Source of the DNA: Cordilura impudica | Taxonomy: Eukaryota > Arthropoda > Insecta > Diptera > Scathophagidae | Assembly (NCBI GenBank): GCA_963682025.1 | Contig: OY821522.1 | Span: 31,092,509-31,156,508 of the forward strand | DNA length: 64,000 bases | Reading direction: 5' to 3' | Part shown: in pieces, positions 53,764 to 64,000 of the stretch | Layout: each line of letters starts with the position of its first letter | How positions within the stretch are numbered: position 1 is the first letter of the stretch | Notes under the pieces: generated by a model | The model's input: only the letters and a program-made list of their open reading frames with translations | What the model was told of the DNA's origin: nothing | Database searches by the model: none | Program-made: the position numbers and the translations under genes

Positions 53764-54092
53764 TCGACTTTCTAATTCATTAAAAACTGTTTACATTCTT
53801 CTATATCAAAATGTTTTGTTATATTTGTTGAAAGAAACGAGCAGAGTGGTAAAAGGAGTGGTACACAAAATTACTGTACTACACTTTGAGAAATTAAAAT
53901 ATATCAATACCATTAAAATTATATATTCAAAAATAATGAAAAAAAAAAATATCAAAAAAAAGATGCTAAAAGCAACTTTTTATTAATTAAAGATTCTAAG
54001 TTAGCATCTAGCATCTTTTAAAAAATTTTGGATGCTAAACGACAAAAAAAGTTGCTAAATCTAGCAACTAAAAAGCTAAAACGGCAACACTG
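53764..54092. mobile_element. hAT-like right end, ending CGGCAACACTG
   Basis: The stretch contains repeats of AGATGCTAAA, then TTGCTAAATCTAGCAA, an inverted repeat, and finishes CTAAAACGGCAACACTG at 54092. Read on the other strand this begins CAGTGTTGCCG, a typical hAT-type terminus. No matching opposite end was found in the window. Confidence 0.45.
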
Positions 54093-55255
54093 AAAACCAA
54101 GAACAAATATTCTGTTATAACATCTCATTATAAGTTATAACATCTCATTTGCAAGCCATTTTAATTGTGTAAATTTTAAATGCACATCTAGCCATATCAA
54201 AAAGATGAATTATACAGAATTGTAAATAGTTTTTTTTTTTTTATAATATCTGTATGTTTTTTATATTATTCTTATGTAATTCTCATGATATTTTTATGTC
54301 ATTTTTTTATATTTTTTTCTTTGTTTTTATGTTATTTTTACATAATTGAAATTGAAAATGTACAAATTAAAAATAAATTTTAAAAAAAGTAGTGTAGGGA
54401 AAAAGTGGGTGTAGGGAAAAAAGGGAATTTTTTTCATAAGCGTAGAGATTTCTAAAAAAATCTCTTGGCATAACTAGTACCTATTAAAACCAATTTAAAA
54501 ATTCACAAGACAACGCGACGCAGACTTGCTTTGTTCAAAAGCTTCCATAAGACTGAATGAAATTGTTGCTTACTTTACTCTTTGGTGAATATTTTCGATT
54601 TTGTTCGGCTGTATACATATAAGAAGCCGATTAGAGTTCGGTTTACTCGTGCTGCTATACATATGTTTGTGTGTTAACAAAAATATACGATATCCCAGTC
54701 ATCATTTCGAAGATTGTTTTAACAAAAATTACCTTACTGTGTCTTCTTCGAGCACTTTTGATGATTAATAACTGATAATTCACATGCGCTATTAGAAAAA
54801 GACTAGAAAATGATTTTTGCTTACTCTTAAAAAGTGATTTATAGAAAAAGGACATTAAATACGACTCAAAAATGAGTCGAAACTGATCAGAAAAGCGGAT
54901 AATAAGGACTCTCAATAAGATTCGCGGGTAAGGATACATTTCCTGCCAACAAAAGAATATTTTGTGATCAGCAAAAGAGCGCATTTATGACTGTTTTAAT
55001 AGCACAGAGGAGTCACAAAAGACTCTACATGATCATTTATTGTATAAAATGCTTACTGGGATTTTATTCACTATCTGTAGAAACAGGTTTTTTAAGTAAA
55101 ACAAATCTGCACACAATTTCAATTCTATTTCGTTCACAATGAGACGATCACTTTGTTTACTAGCTACCAGTAAAATAAGAAAATAGTATTATAATACAGC
55201 GTAATGATGAATTGTACTTCTCAATTAGTTTATTTTTAATGTGCCATAAGAAGTT
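54093..55255. other. Unassigned AT-rich sequence
   Basis: A short direct repeat GTTATAACATCTCATT occurs twice at about 54113-54150. Otherwise I see no credible ORF, terminal repeat or RNA gene. It is present once in the window, inside the composite insertion in T4. Confidence 0.4.
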
Positions 55256-55525
55256 CGGTTTGTGCTAAGAAAAGCATGAATATATGTTTCCCAGGGCGAG
55301 GCTTCATCATTGCACTTTGATTGAGTTGAGCTCCGCGACTATTCATAATGTGAATAGCTCGTGTCTAAAATTTTTGGTAGTTGGGAATGGCGTTTGTGTT
55401 AAGAAAAGCATAAATGCATGTTTCCCAGGGCAAGGCTCGATCATTGCACATTGATTGAGCTGAGCTCCGCGGTTATTCTTAATGTGGATAACTCTTGAAA
55501 CAAAATTTTGGGAATGGCGTTTGCC
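55256..55525. repeat. Imperfect tandem duplication, about 134-bp period
   Basis: Two adjacent units each contain GTGNTAAGAAAAGCAT, GTTTCCCAGGGC, TCATTGCAC and GAGCTCCGCG, with about 85 percent agreement by eye. They stand out as GC-richer than the surroundings. Function is unknown. Confidence 0.7.
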
Positions 55526-55994
55526 TCCGTTCCCGACATTAAATAACAAATTTTAAAAATTTATTGTAATTAACGCCTTTTTTAACACCTGACAAAAAAT
55601 AGTGTTTTTCTAAACACCAATTTTTTTACAGGGTATTATGGCTTACCTACCTACTACTTTTGAATGCAAGTATGCAGGGTTTATACATGTAATAAAAATA
55701 CAACTCTTAAAACCATAGTATTTTTGCAACTCTAAAAATTTCAGAATTTTGTATAAATAAAATAAAATTCCGATTTATTCTAATATGCGCTTATTATGGA
55801 TATACATATACAGACATATGAATATTATTTATAGTATTTTGATATTGGCAACAGTAGTATGTATAAATTTGTAACATTTTATGATGTTATAAAAATCGCA
55901 GAATATTGATATTGATTTTATATAGTTTCTTTTATTAATTAATTAACTTAAATATTACACCAAAAAATATTGATATTGATGAATTTTTATATTA
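55526..55994. other. Unassigned AT-rich sequence
   Basis: No ORF or recognisable repeat was identified. An internal repeat AATATTGATATTGAT occurs near 55902 and 55968. Confidence 0.35.
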
Positions 55995-56555
55995 TTAACA
56001 CAACGACCACAAAAACAACATGTACAGCTATGACAAAATACAAAATTTAGGAAAACAATATAGGAAAACGTCATATTTTTTTTAACTTTTCAGTGATTTC
56101 TCGGCACCTATGAAATCTATTGGCATGATTTAAAAACAGAAGCCTTCTCATGATGTTAGTGAATCATTCTCACTAAAAACGAGCGTTCTAGCTATAGTAT
56201 TGAGGGCGTTATCACAAGAACACATATTCAAATCATATTTTCTCAGGACTTTTTTTACTTCTTCGCTCAATTCTCGTGACCAGATTAACCGTTTTGGACG
56301 AATTAAATAGCAAACTTCTCAGGATGTTAGTGAATCATTTTTTATACCAACGAGCACCCTAGCTACCCGATTGAAGCCGTCATCGTGATTTCCACAGACG
56401 AACAGACGGACATCCGGACAGACGGACAGACGGACATCGCTATATCAACTTCGCTTGTTATAAGGATCACAAATATATATATTTTATGGGGTCCAGATTT
56501 TTTTTTCTAATTATTACAAAGGTATATATCCTCTGCACACTGGAGTGGAGGGTAT
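55995..56555 (-). mobile_element. E-element 5' end, inverted copy
   Basis: The reverse complement matches 25773-26350 at perhaps 85 percent, including the ATACCCTCCACTCCAGTG tip (56555 side) and the GTCTGTCCGTCTG block. Together with the CAAGTAAG end at 51863 it bounds a composite insertion in Tc1-like T4. Confidence 0.65.
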
Positions 56556-56894
56556 AAAAAACACGCTAACAAGTGAACAAAAAATAAAACAACAAATTTA
56601 AGTTAACCTTACCTTTTAAAAAATGTTATTCAACCAAGAAAAATAAACTTGCTAAAACTTTTATACGACAAAACAAGTAATTAAACACAAAAAACTGTCC
56701 CAATGACTTATTACCCAAACTTTGCTAATTTTCGATAACGGTACATACTAAAACAAAGTTATTGATTTGTAGTTGTAGGTAATATCGCGATAAACAAACA
56801 GTGCAACTATGAGAATAATTGGAACAATAGCTTTGTTGTTGTACCCATATTTGTTAGCATTAGAAAAACACTGGGACAGTTCTTTGAGTGACTG
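56556..56894 (-). mobile_element. Tc1-like transposon T4, right arm
   Basis: The sequence resumes with AAACACGCTAACAAGTG exactly where T4 stopped at 51862, as the intact T3 shows. It ends with the inverted terminal repeat TTCTTTGAGTGACTG. The segment is non-coding. Confidence 0.8.
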
Positions 56895-58329
56895 TATGTA
56901 AAAAAATAAAAGAGTAATGATTGAGTTCGAAATTATTCCGGCTCAAGATCAAATGTTTTTACTTTAAATAAAGCAAAAACATTGGCCCATTTGTTTCAAA
57001 AAATTGATCTATATTCTGCATGACAGATTATACAGCTGTTTCGGGAGGAGTCAACAAGTAACCAAAAGCAATAGATAGTTTGTTTGGTAAAAAGTTAAAT
57101 TCATATATATTTGCTGAAAACAACCAAATGAAAATTCAAACAAAAGTTATACTATTTAAGCCTCTTCCTGTATAACAAACTAAAATATAGAACAACTTTG
57201 AAACAAATACGTTTGTATACGTGTACACATTGCATACTACAATATACATTAGGGCGGGTCGATTTAAAAATCGCCCTTTGCTCAGTGAAAATCGTATTCT
57301 AGGGATCAAAATAAGAAACTTTGCCGAAGGAACCATACCTCTAAAACGAATTCTGATGTCCCAGAATTTGGGTCGAACTTTTGGGTAGGGGCAAATTTTG
57401 AAAAATCCCACTTTGACCCATTTAGAGGGCTCCAATCGAGTCCAAATGTATGACCGACCCCCACTAACTTTGGAGGCCCGACCCACCCATGCCAGTGGCA
57501 CACCCCCTGGAACTCCCCTGTGGAGTTCCCCATATAAAATTTTCAAAAAATCGCCAGTTTTGGCACTTTACATGAAAAAATCAGCGAAATGTCTATGTTT
57601 TTTTTCTTTTTGGACTTTATTTTTCTCTTTAGAAATTTATTTAGTCAGAACATATGTAAACGAAAATATGAATTTAACTTAGTAATAGAAAAGAAATTAA
57701 AAAAATTTATTAGAAATTAGCTTTTTTTACAACCCTTTTAAAACCAAGGCATCACAGGGATGCATTTGCATGTCGTAAACTAAGTTGTGTGGGTTTTTTA
57801 TTCAACCCTTTTAAAAAATGAACGTATCACTGTGACACGATTGCAGGTCGTAAAATTGCTTGTGTGGGTTTTTAAGCCACCACAAGACACAGCTGCATGT
57901 CGTAAACTTACTTGTGTAGTTTTTTTATAGCACCTACTTAAGAAATGAAGGTTGTTTTTACAACCCTTTTTATGGGGTTTTTATGGCACCTTCTTAAGAA
58001 ATGCGCGTTTTTTGCAACCATTTTAACAATTAAGGTATCACTGTAATGCACCGCAACCCTTTTAAAAAATGAACGTATCACTGTGACACAATTGCAGGTC
58101 GTAAAATTGCGTGTGTGGGCTTTTAAGCCACCACAAGACGCAGCAGGTAGAATTGAAGTTACCATTTCATTCTTATTACCTCGTCTCGTAGACCAAATAT
58201 AACGCAAAAGTTTTTGTGAATGCATTAAGTCGTTGTGAAGAACTCAAAGTGTGAAGTGCTAATTTCAGATAAGAAAATATTTAAAAAAAATAATAAGTGA
58301 AGTGACCATTCCAAATCAAAAAGTTTACA

Positions 58330-58413
58330 ATGAATCCACCATCCTCTACACCGCAAGATGAAGCAACAACAACATCAACAACTTTCGAAAACCCAATGAA
58401 AATCGAAAAATGA
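58330..58413 (+). other. Mini-ORF of spacer S4
   Basis: The frame is 27 codons, starting MNPPSSTPQDEATTTSTT, with the same stop as in S1 and S2. The upstream TATA box is mutated in this copy. Confidence 0.3.
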
Positions 58414-60358
58414 AAAATTAAAATTGAAAAATGGAAACTGAAAGATGAAAAATTATAAATGAAAATTAAAAAACGAAAAATAAAAAATGGAAAATAAAAA
58501 TGAAAACTGAAAAATGGAAAATTAAAAATTACTACCTAATTCAGATAAAAATATTTTAAAATTTGCTCTTTTTAATACTAATATCTGGAAACTTTTAGCC
58601 AAGAATCAGTTCTTTTTTTTTTTTTTTGAATTATCATGAATTATCTCAAAACTTTCTTGTAGGGATCAAATTTTGGGCTGCGTTATATAATGAATTTCAT
58701 TACGAGTTTTCTACTCTAGTAAAAGAAAAATAATGTAACTTTTCAAGTAGTAACGAATTATTTCGATAGAAGACGCGGTCATTGTTTTTTTACAACAAGG
58801 AATTATAATGGAAACTTTATATTTAATTGGTATTCGAAACAGTTTTAAGGTGGTAGCCGTACCCAATATTGGTTGGAATATTGAGTTTAAGATGCAGGTG
58901 GAGGGTAACAAAGATTCGGCCCAGCCGAATTTAACACTCTTACTTGCTGTTCAATCAAATTGTTTTCAGTACAGTTAATTTCAAATGAATATTCTGTTGG
59001 TTTCCGTAGAAAGATTTATTTTTACTTTTGCGATAGTTATTCTAATCAAATTACTTTAGATAAGATGTTTTTTCTGTATCGTTTGTTTATTTCAGTTATT
59101 TAAAATTAAAATACATGATACGGTTATATTAACAGTATTTCCCGTATCGTTTTATTATTTATCAATTTAAAAAAATTCTTTTCAACCTTTATTGAACTCG
59201 TAGTGTCGGTATGTCCGCCGAGAAACTTTAACTAGATTTTTTTAACCCTTTTGCCGTGATCCAATCGAGCTAAAACTTTGCAGCAGACACGTGGTCTAAC
59301 ACATTTTCATTTAAAAATATTAATTATGGAATAATTTTTCGAAATTTTAACGGTTTTTTATTTTCAGTCAATCAATTATTTAATTACATGATGGTGAACT
59401 TAATTACATGATAGTAAACTTAATGTCCATGTTAACCTTGTAATGAAACTACATCCTATTGTCCATAGGATGAACGCTATTGAAATTGGTGAAAATCGGT
59501 GCATGTTCAGACCTAGTCCCTATACAAGTGGCCCCTATGAGACACCGACTTAAATTCCCATAAGATCCAAATTATCATATAGATCTCGGTCAAATTGGGC
59601 TTATATATGTTTATTACATCCGTTAATCAGCAGTCTAAAAATGAACCCTATAGGACAATTCTCAGTCATAGCCCCCATATAAAGCTGCTTCCCGATCTTC
59701 ACTTAAACTTAGCAAAAACAAAAATATAGCAAAAATTTCTCTCAAATTTGGTTTGTATATGTTTTTGCAAAAAATAAGTGACTATCAAATATCGTCAGGA
59801 TCGCTCCATATCTCGACCTAATACCCATATAAATATAGCATCCGATATGAACTTTATCAGAACTGATACTCTCAGATGGGAAGTGATGTAATTTTACGAC
59901 TGCAATAACGCCATGCATTAGCAAATTATAATTAATACTGAATATCATAAGGTCCCGAAAGACATAATCTCATCTTCGGTTAGAACTTTAACCAGAACCG
60001 CTTCTAGTCTAAAGTAAAAGAAATGAGTAACAATGTAACAACCCCCACAACTATACTCTACGAAAATGGCGAAAAAATTAGTTACTACATTTAGTCTCAT
60101 AGATATATGTTTAAATTAAATTTGTTTAAATAAATAACAACAAAAATTTCTGTAAAATATGTAAAGTAACTGTGTTGTCCAGTAAAATGCGAATTCTTTA
60201 ACACGCTCTCATCTAAGTTCTTTCGTCGAAGTTTTTTTTCATATACCCCATCCAATGGCATATAAACCAGTTTTTGTACTTCCAGCGAATAGTCCCACAT
60301 TGAAAGAATATATTTTTTATATAAATGTATATTTATATAAAATTATTGCAAAACTTAC

Positions 60359-60529
60359 CTCACTCTCTGTTAGGTCGATTAAACTAGATTTTTCTTCCAC
60401 CAATAAATTTTCAGAGGATATTTTTTCATCTTCACGATCACCTTCATCCTTAAAGACCTTGACCTCATCTGTGCTTCCTAAGTCGTCACCAGACGAACTA
60501 GTGTGACGCGTATGACTTGTATGCGGCAT
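60359..60529 (-). CDS. pan: pangolin/TCF first coding exon, array copy D
   Basis: The exon starts at 60529 and ends at 60359, followed by the GTAAGT donor (60358-60353). It ends LTESE like copy C and differs from the rest by Thr instead of Ile at residue 4. The acidic beta-catenin-binding core is complete and there is no stop. Like the other copies it lies in a spacer between Tc1-like elements. With copy C it is the best candidate to be part of a working gene, but no downstream exon lies within the window on its 3' side. Confidence 0.85.
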
Positions 60530-60638
60530 GATTTTTTGTTTTAATTACTTTTATTATTTAATGTACACTAGTTATTTGTTATATTAATGTAATTTCACCC
60601 GCATAATGTACTTGAATTATTGAACTTTGATTTAATGT

Positions 60639-60671
<33 letters not shown>

Positions 60672-61863
60672 TATTAAAATCTATTTTTTATAATACTATT
60701 ATTGGCATTAATTTTGGTTCGAAGTTCTTTATTTAGATATTATTCATATATTGGCTTAACTATTATTTTAGTATGTCTCACATTCATATTTGTTTTTAAA
60801 CTATAATTTCCTAGTATTACAAATCACAGTTTAGTGTTATGAGCATAATTTTCTTCCTAGTTTCGAAAAGTATGCACACACATGAATCAATCTAAGCGAT
60901 TTCAAAAATATGTTTACTTAATTTTAAAACAATTAAAAAATGGTTAGAGCAATAAAAACATGATACCAAGCAAAGGAAGTTATATATTTACACGCATTCA
61001 TGTGTCTCTTATCATAGCTGTGTTGAATTGAAAATTCGTTTTCTTCGAATTTTGATTAATTTTCTCCGAAATGCACATACCTATCAAAGTCATAACATTT
61101 CGAATTATTTTAGGGAGATACTGGCCTTAGAAAATTATATATCGCATTCAATTATTACGTAAACTATTTTAAACTTTTTATACCCTATACCGCTATGTTT
61201 ATTGTTAAGTGACTTTGCGCTGATGTTTGTAACTACCAAAAATATTTGACTTATATTTTAGCAATGTCCGTCCGTCCGTCTGTCTGTGTGTCCATGCAGG
61301 TCGCAAATATAAATATATTTTGATGCAAATTTTTATATAAGCTTATACCGGCCACAGGATAAACTCTATTGTAATTGGTGAAAATCGGTTCACGTTCAGA
61401 CCTAGTCCCCTATGTGATTAACTGAAATGGTCATAATATCCAAAATATAATATATAGATCTCGGTCAAATTGGTTCTGTGTATGTTTATTACATCCATTT
61501 ATCAGTAGTCAAAAATATATATCAAAAAATAATATCAAAAAACAAAAATGTTGCACAGATTTTTCTCAAATTTGGTTTATACCTGCTTTTGCAAAAAATA
61601 TGTAATCTTACCAAATATGGTCAGGATTGGTCCATTTTTCCTAGTCCCCATATAAATATAACATCCGGTGTGAACTTTTTCATATCCGAAGGCAAAAAAT
61701 TAATAACAGTGCTACTCAAATTATGTCTATGCTCATTTTCTATAAGTAACTAGTTGGACCTAAAGCGGCTATAATTTTCGTACTTGATTGTATTGATTTT
61801 TGTAAACTTACTCAATTAGAATTGCTGTGTTATTTGAATTTCATTACATAAATATTCTATAAA

Positions 61864-63269
61864 CAGTCGCTCAAAGAACTGTTCCAGTGTTTTTCTAATG
61901 CTAACAAATATGAGCACAACAACAAAGCTATTGCCCCAATTATATATATATAAATATATATATATTTGCACTGTTTGTTTATTGCACTATTATCTTCAAC
62001 TACAATACCATAAATTTGTTGTAACAAGTAACGGTTACAACAATGATTAAAACATGTGTCAATTAGTTATTGGGACACTTTATTGAGTTTACTTTAATTT
62101 ATAAATATTATAATTTTTTAATGCCTTATATTTCGTGTAGCCTCCTTTGGCAGCAATAACAGCGTCTACATGGAGCAACATACCCTATACTAAATTTTAG
62201 TAGTCGCTTGGATCAATACCATTCCACGCTGGTCGCACGTTAGTTCCCAATTCATCCAAATTTCCAGGCGGACAAATAACACCTCTTTTGGGAACTCCCC
62301 AGAGGTTTTCGATAGAGTTAAGTTCGGGTGACTAGGTCAGCCAATCAAGAACTTCGTAGCCTCTGTCATTAAGCCATTTTTACGTAACTTTGGCGCTATA
62401 TTTGAGATCATTATCATGTTGAAACACGATATCTGCCGACTGCAATTCGAATTTTTCTGCAATGTAGGGGAGATTTGTGCGTAATATGTCCACGTAGGAT
62501 TACGCAGTCATCGTACCAACAATTCTGTGTACTGTTCCAACTCCTTTCGCCATCATGCAACCCCACACCATAACGGATCCACTGCCAAACTTTAAAGTTG
62601 TTTGACATTTTTCGCTTGCAAAGTTCTTCCTGGCTTTCGCCAACACCACTCCCTGCCATCCGACCCCACAGGATTAATTTTGGTCTCATCCGAACACATC
62701 AACTTTGCCCAGTCCTCTGCCGTCAACTAGGCATATTTTTTGCAAAGCCCAAACGGATTTTTTGGTGCCTTTTGGTAAGTAATGGCTTTTTCGCTTTGGC
62801 ACGTCCCTTTAAGCCAGCAGACCGCAGCGTATTTCTTATTGTTTCAACACAAACATCAATATTTTCACTTCTTGCAAGCTGTTTTTGAACTTAAAATCTG
62901 CCGTTCTTAGGTCCCAGAAAATATTTTTTATCTGCCTCCACGGGGTGGAAGTGGTAATTTGGCAAGGACTTTCGAACTCCCCCACGCTGGTTTTCGAAAT
63001 GTTGAGAAGTAATGAAATCTCACTGCAACGTTTACCTTGAAATAAAAAATGGTGAATTTGGCTAACTTTTGACGACGCCCATGGGCGCACAATTTGAAAC
63101 TTAAAAACACGCTAACAAGTGAACAAAAAATAAAACAACAGATTTAAGTTAACCTTACCTTTTAAAAAATGTTATTCAACCAAGAAAAATAAACTTGCCA
63201 AAACTTTTATACGACAAAACAAGTAATTAAACACAAAAAACTGTCCCAATGACTTATTACCCAAACTTT
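61864..63269 (-). mobile_element. Tc1-like transposon T5, right end truncated
   Basis: It begins CAGTCGCTCAAAGAACTG and contains the same minus-strand transposase remnants as T4, with the HTH block up to about 63090. Homology stops at CCAAACTTT (63269). The right terminal repeat is missing and is replaced by the rearranged end of the window. Confidence 0.8.
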
Positions 63270-63313
63270 ATATATATTATACATGTATACGTATATTTTA
63301 TATGCTTGTTTTT

Positions 63314-63404
63314 GTCGAAACAGCTGCATAACCTGTCATGCAGAATATACAGCAATTTTTTTAATTAAATGCGCCAATGTTTTTGCTTTATTTAAAGTAA
63401 AAAC
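63314..63404 (-). repeat. Inverted fragment of spacer sequence
   Basis: The reverse complement matches the start of the spacers (for example about 30440-30530), with GTTTTTACTTTAAATAAAGC and CTGCATGACAGGTTAT. A short internal part is lost. It marks an inversion or recombination junction just after truncated T5. Confidence 0.65.
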
Positions 63405-63419
63405 TGAAAGCTGAAAAAT

Positions 63420-64000
63420 GGAAAAAGAAAAATTAAAAATGAAAAATTAGAAATTAAAAATTAATAATTAAAAATTTATTTTAAATATTAAAAATTATAA
63501 ATTAAATATTAAAAATTAAAAATTAAGAGTTAAAAATTAAAAATTAAAAATTAAAAATTAAAAATTAAAAATTAAAAATTAAAAATTAAAAATTAAAAAT
63601 TAAAAATTAAAAATTAAAAATTAAAAATTAAAAATTAAAAATTAAAAATTAAAAATTAAAAATTAAAAATTAAAAATTAAAAATTAAAAATTAAAAATTA
63701 AAAATTAAAAATTGAAAATTAAAAATTAAAAATTAAAAATACAAAATAAAAAATTTAAAATTAAAAATTAAAAATTAAAAATTAAAAATTAAAAATTAAA
63801 AATTAAAAATTAAAAATTAAAAATTAAAAATTAAAAATTAAAAATTAAAAATTAAAAATTCAAAATTAAAAATTAAAAATTAAAAATTAAAAATTAAAAA
63901 TTAAAAATTAAAAATTAAAAATTAAAAATTAAAAATTAAAAATTAAAAATTAAAAATTAAAAATTAAAAATTAAAAATTAAAAAATAAAAAAAAAATTAA
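63420..64000. repeat. AAAAATT satellite-like array
   Basis: The 7-bp unit AAAAATT repeats almost without interruption to the end of the window, with a few variant units near 63711, 63735 and 63859. The array grows out of a degenerate tract (CTGAAAAATGG..) that resembles the one after the mini-ORF in each spacer (for example 31870-32020). Its full length cannot be seen. Confidence 0.9.

Larger units (their letters stand above)
56895..61863. repeat. Array spacer S4
   Basis: The fourth spacer is collinear with the others: hairpin block 57252-57590, tandem block 57728-58150, mini-ORF 58330-58413 (TATA reduced to AAATATAAC), E-like end 58894-58946, dispersed repeat about 59190-59885, pan exon 60359-60529, the longest GTT run near 60638-60670, and dispersed repeat 61170-61745. 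The second dispersed repeat lacks about 60 bp near 61520 found in S1-S3. Confidence 0.75.

Noticed and set aside
54655..54984. 109-residue minus-strand frame in the composite insertion
   Set aside because: There is no recognisable domain or paralogue. It is not enough to support a gene.
63420..64000. Telomere-like repeat at the window end
   Set aside because: The AAAAATT unit is not a known arthropod telomere repeat, and flies lack short telomeric repeats. It is better described as a local satellite expansion.

Overview
The window looks like a gene-poor, repeat-dense part of a higher fly genome, probably a calyptrate dipteran. Three things suggest this: exons closely matching the N-terminus of fly Pangolin/TCF, dipteran-type dispersed repeats (CCGTCCGTCTGTCTG blocks; a hairpin end around TTCGGC..GCCGAA), and Tc1-like, BEL/Pao and Polinton transposons. 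pangolin lies on Muller element F, which is X-linked in many flies, so a dot or sex-chromosome origin is possible; that is inference. No tRNA, rRNA or CRISPR array was seen.

The backbone is an array of about 6.6 kb units. Each unit is a Tc1-like transposon (minus strand, about 1.6 kb) followed by a roughly 5 kb spacer. Near its right part each spacer carries a 171-bp exon (minus strand) encoding the beta-catenin-binding N-terminus of Pangolin, with an ATG and a GTAAGT splice donor. There are five exon copies: 1-136 (cut by the window edge, frameshifted), 23918-24088, 33834-34004, 40129-40299 and 60359-60529. The last four are open. No other pangolin exon was recognised.

Three large insertions break the array. 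(1) A 15.6 kb Polinton/Maverick virus-like element at 3652-19241 has long terminal inverted repeats. It carries protein-primed DNA polymerase B (broken), retroviral-type integrase with chromodomain, adenovirus-type protease, packaging ATPase (one stop codon), capsid-like proteins, and a zinc-finger gene within each inverted repeat. Its empty target site survives in a paralogous repeat near 28990-29002. (2) An apparently intact BEL/Pao LTR retrotransposon lies at 41525-50445, with LTRs that read as identical, a GAAGG target duplication, a 1781-residue Gag-Pol, and a second ORF in the env position made of zinc knuckles plus a protease-like domain lacking the catalytic Asp. A matched splice donor and acceptor suggest how ORF2 is expressed. 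(3) Members of an element family ending ATACCCTCC..CTTACTTG sit inside Tc1 copies at 25773-29174 and 51863-56555; the second holds hAT remnants.

Layout: 1-3651 array copy 0; 3652-19241 Polinton; 19242-41524 array copies A to C; 41525-50445 BEL; 50446-51862 array; 51863-56555 composite insertion; 56556-63269 last array copy; 63270-64000 rearranged AT-rich end with an AAAAATT array.

Within the Polinton the genes form a left block on the minus strand (virion and packaging functions, tightly spaced or overlapping), a central plus-strand polymerase gene, and a right minus-strand block (integrase and small proteins). The polymerase gene and one right-block gene share an inverted copy of a ~100 bp promoter-like module. 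In the BEL element, Gag-Pol would be read from the full-length RNA and ORF2 from a spliced one.
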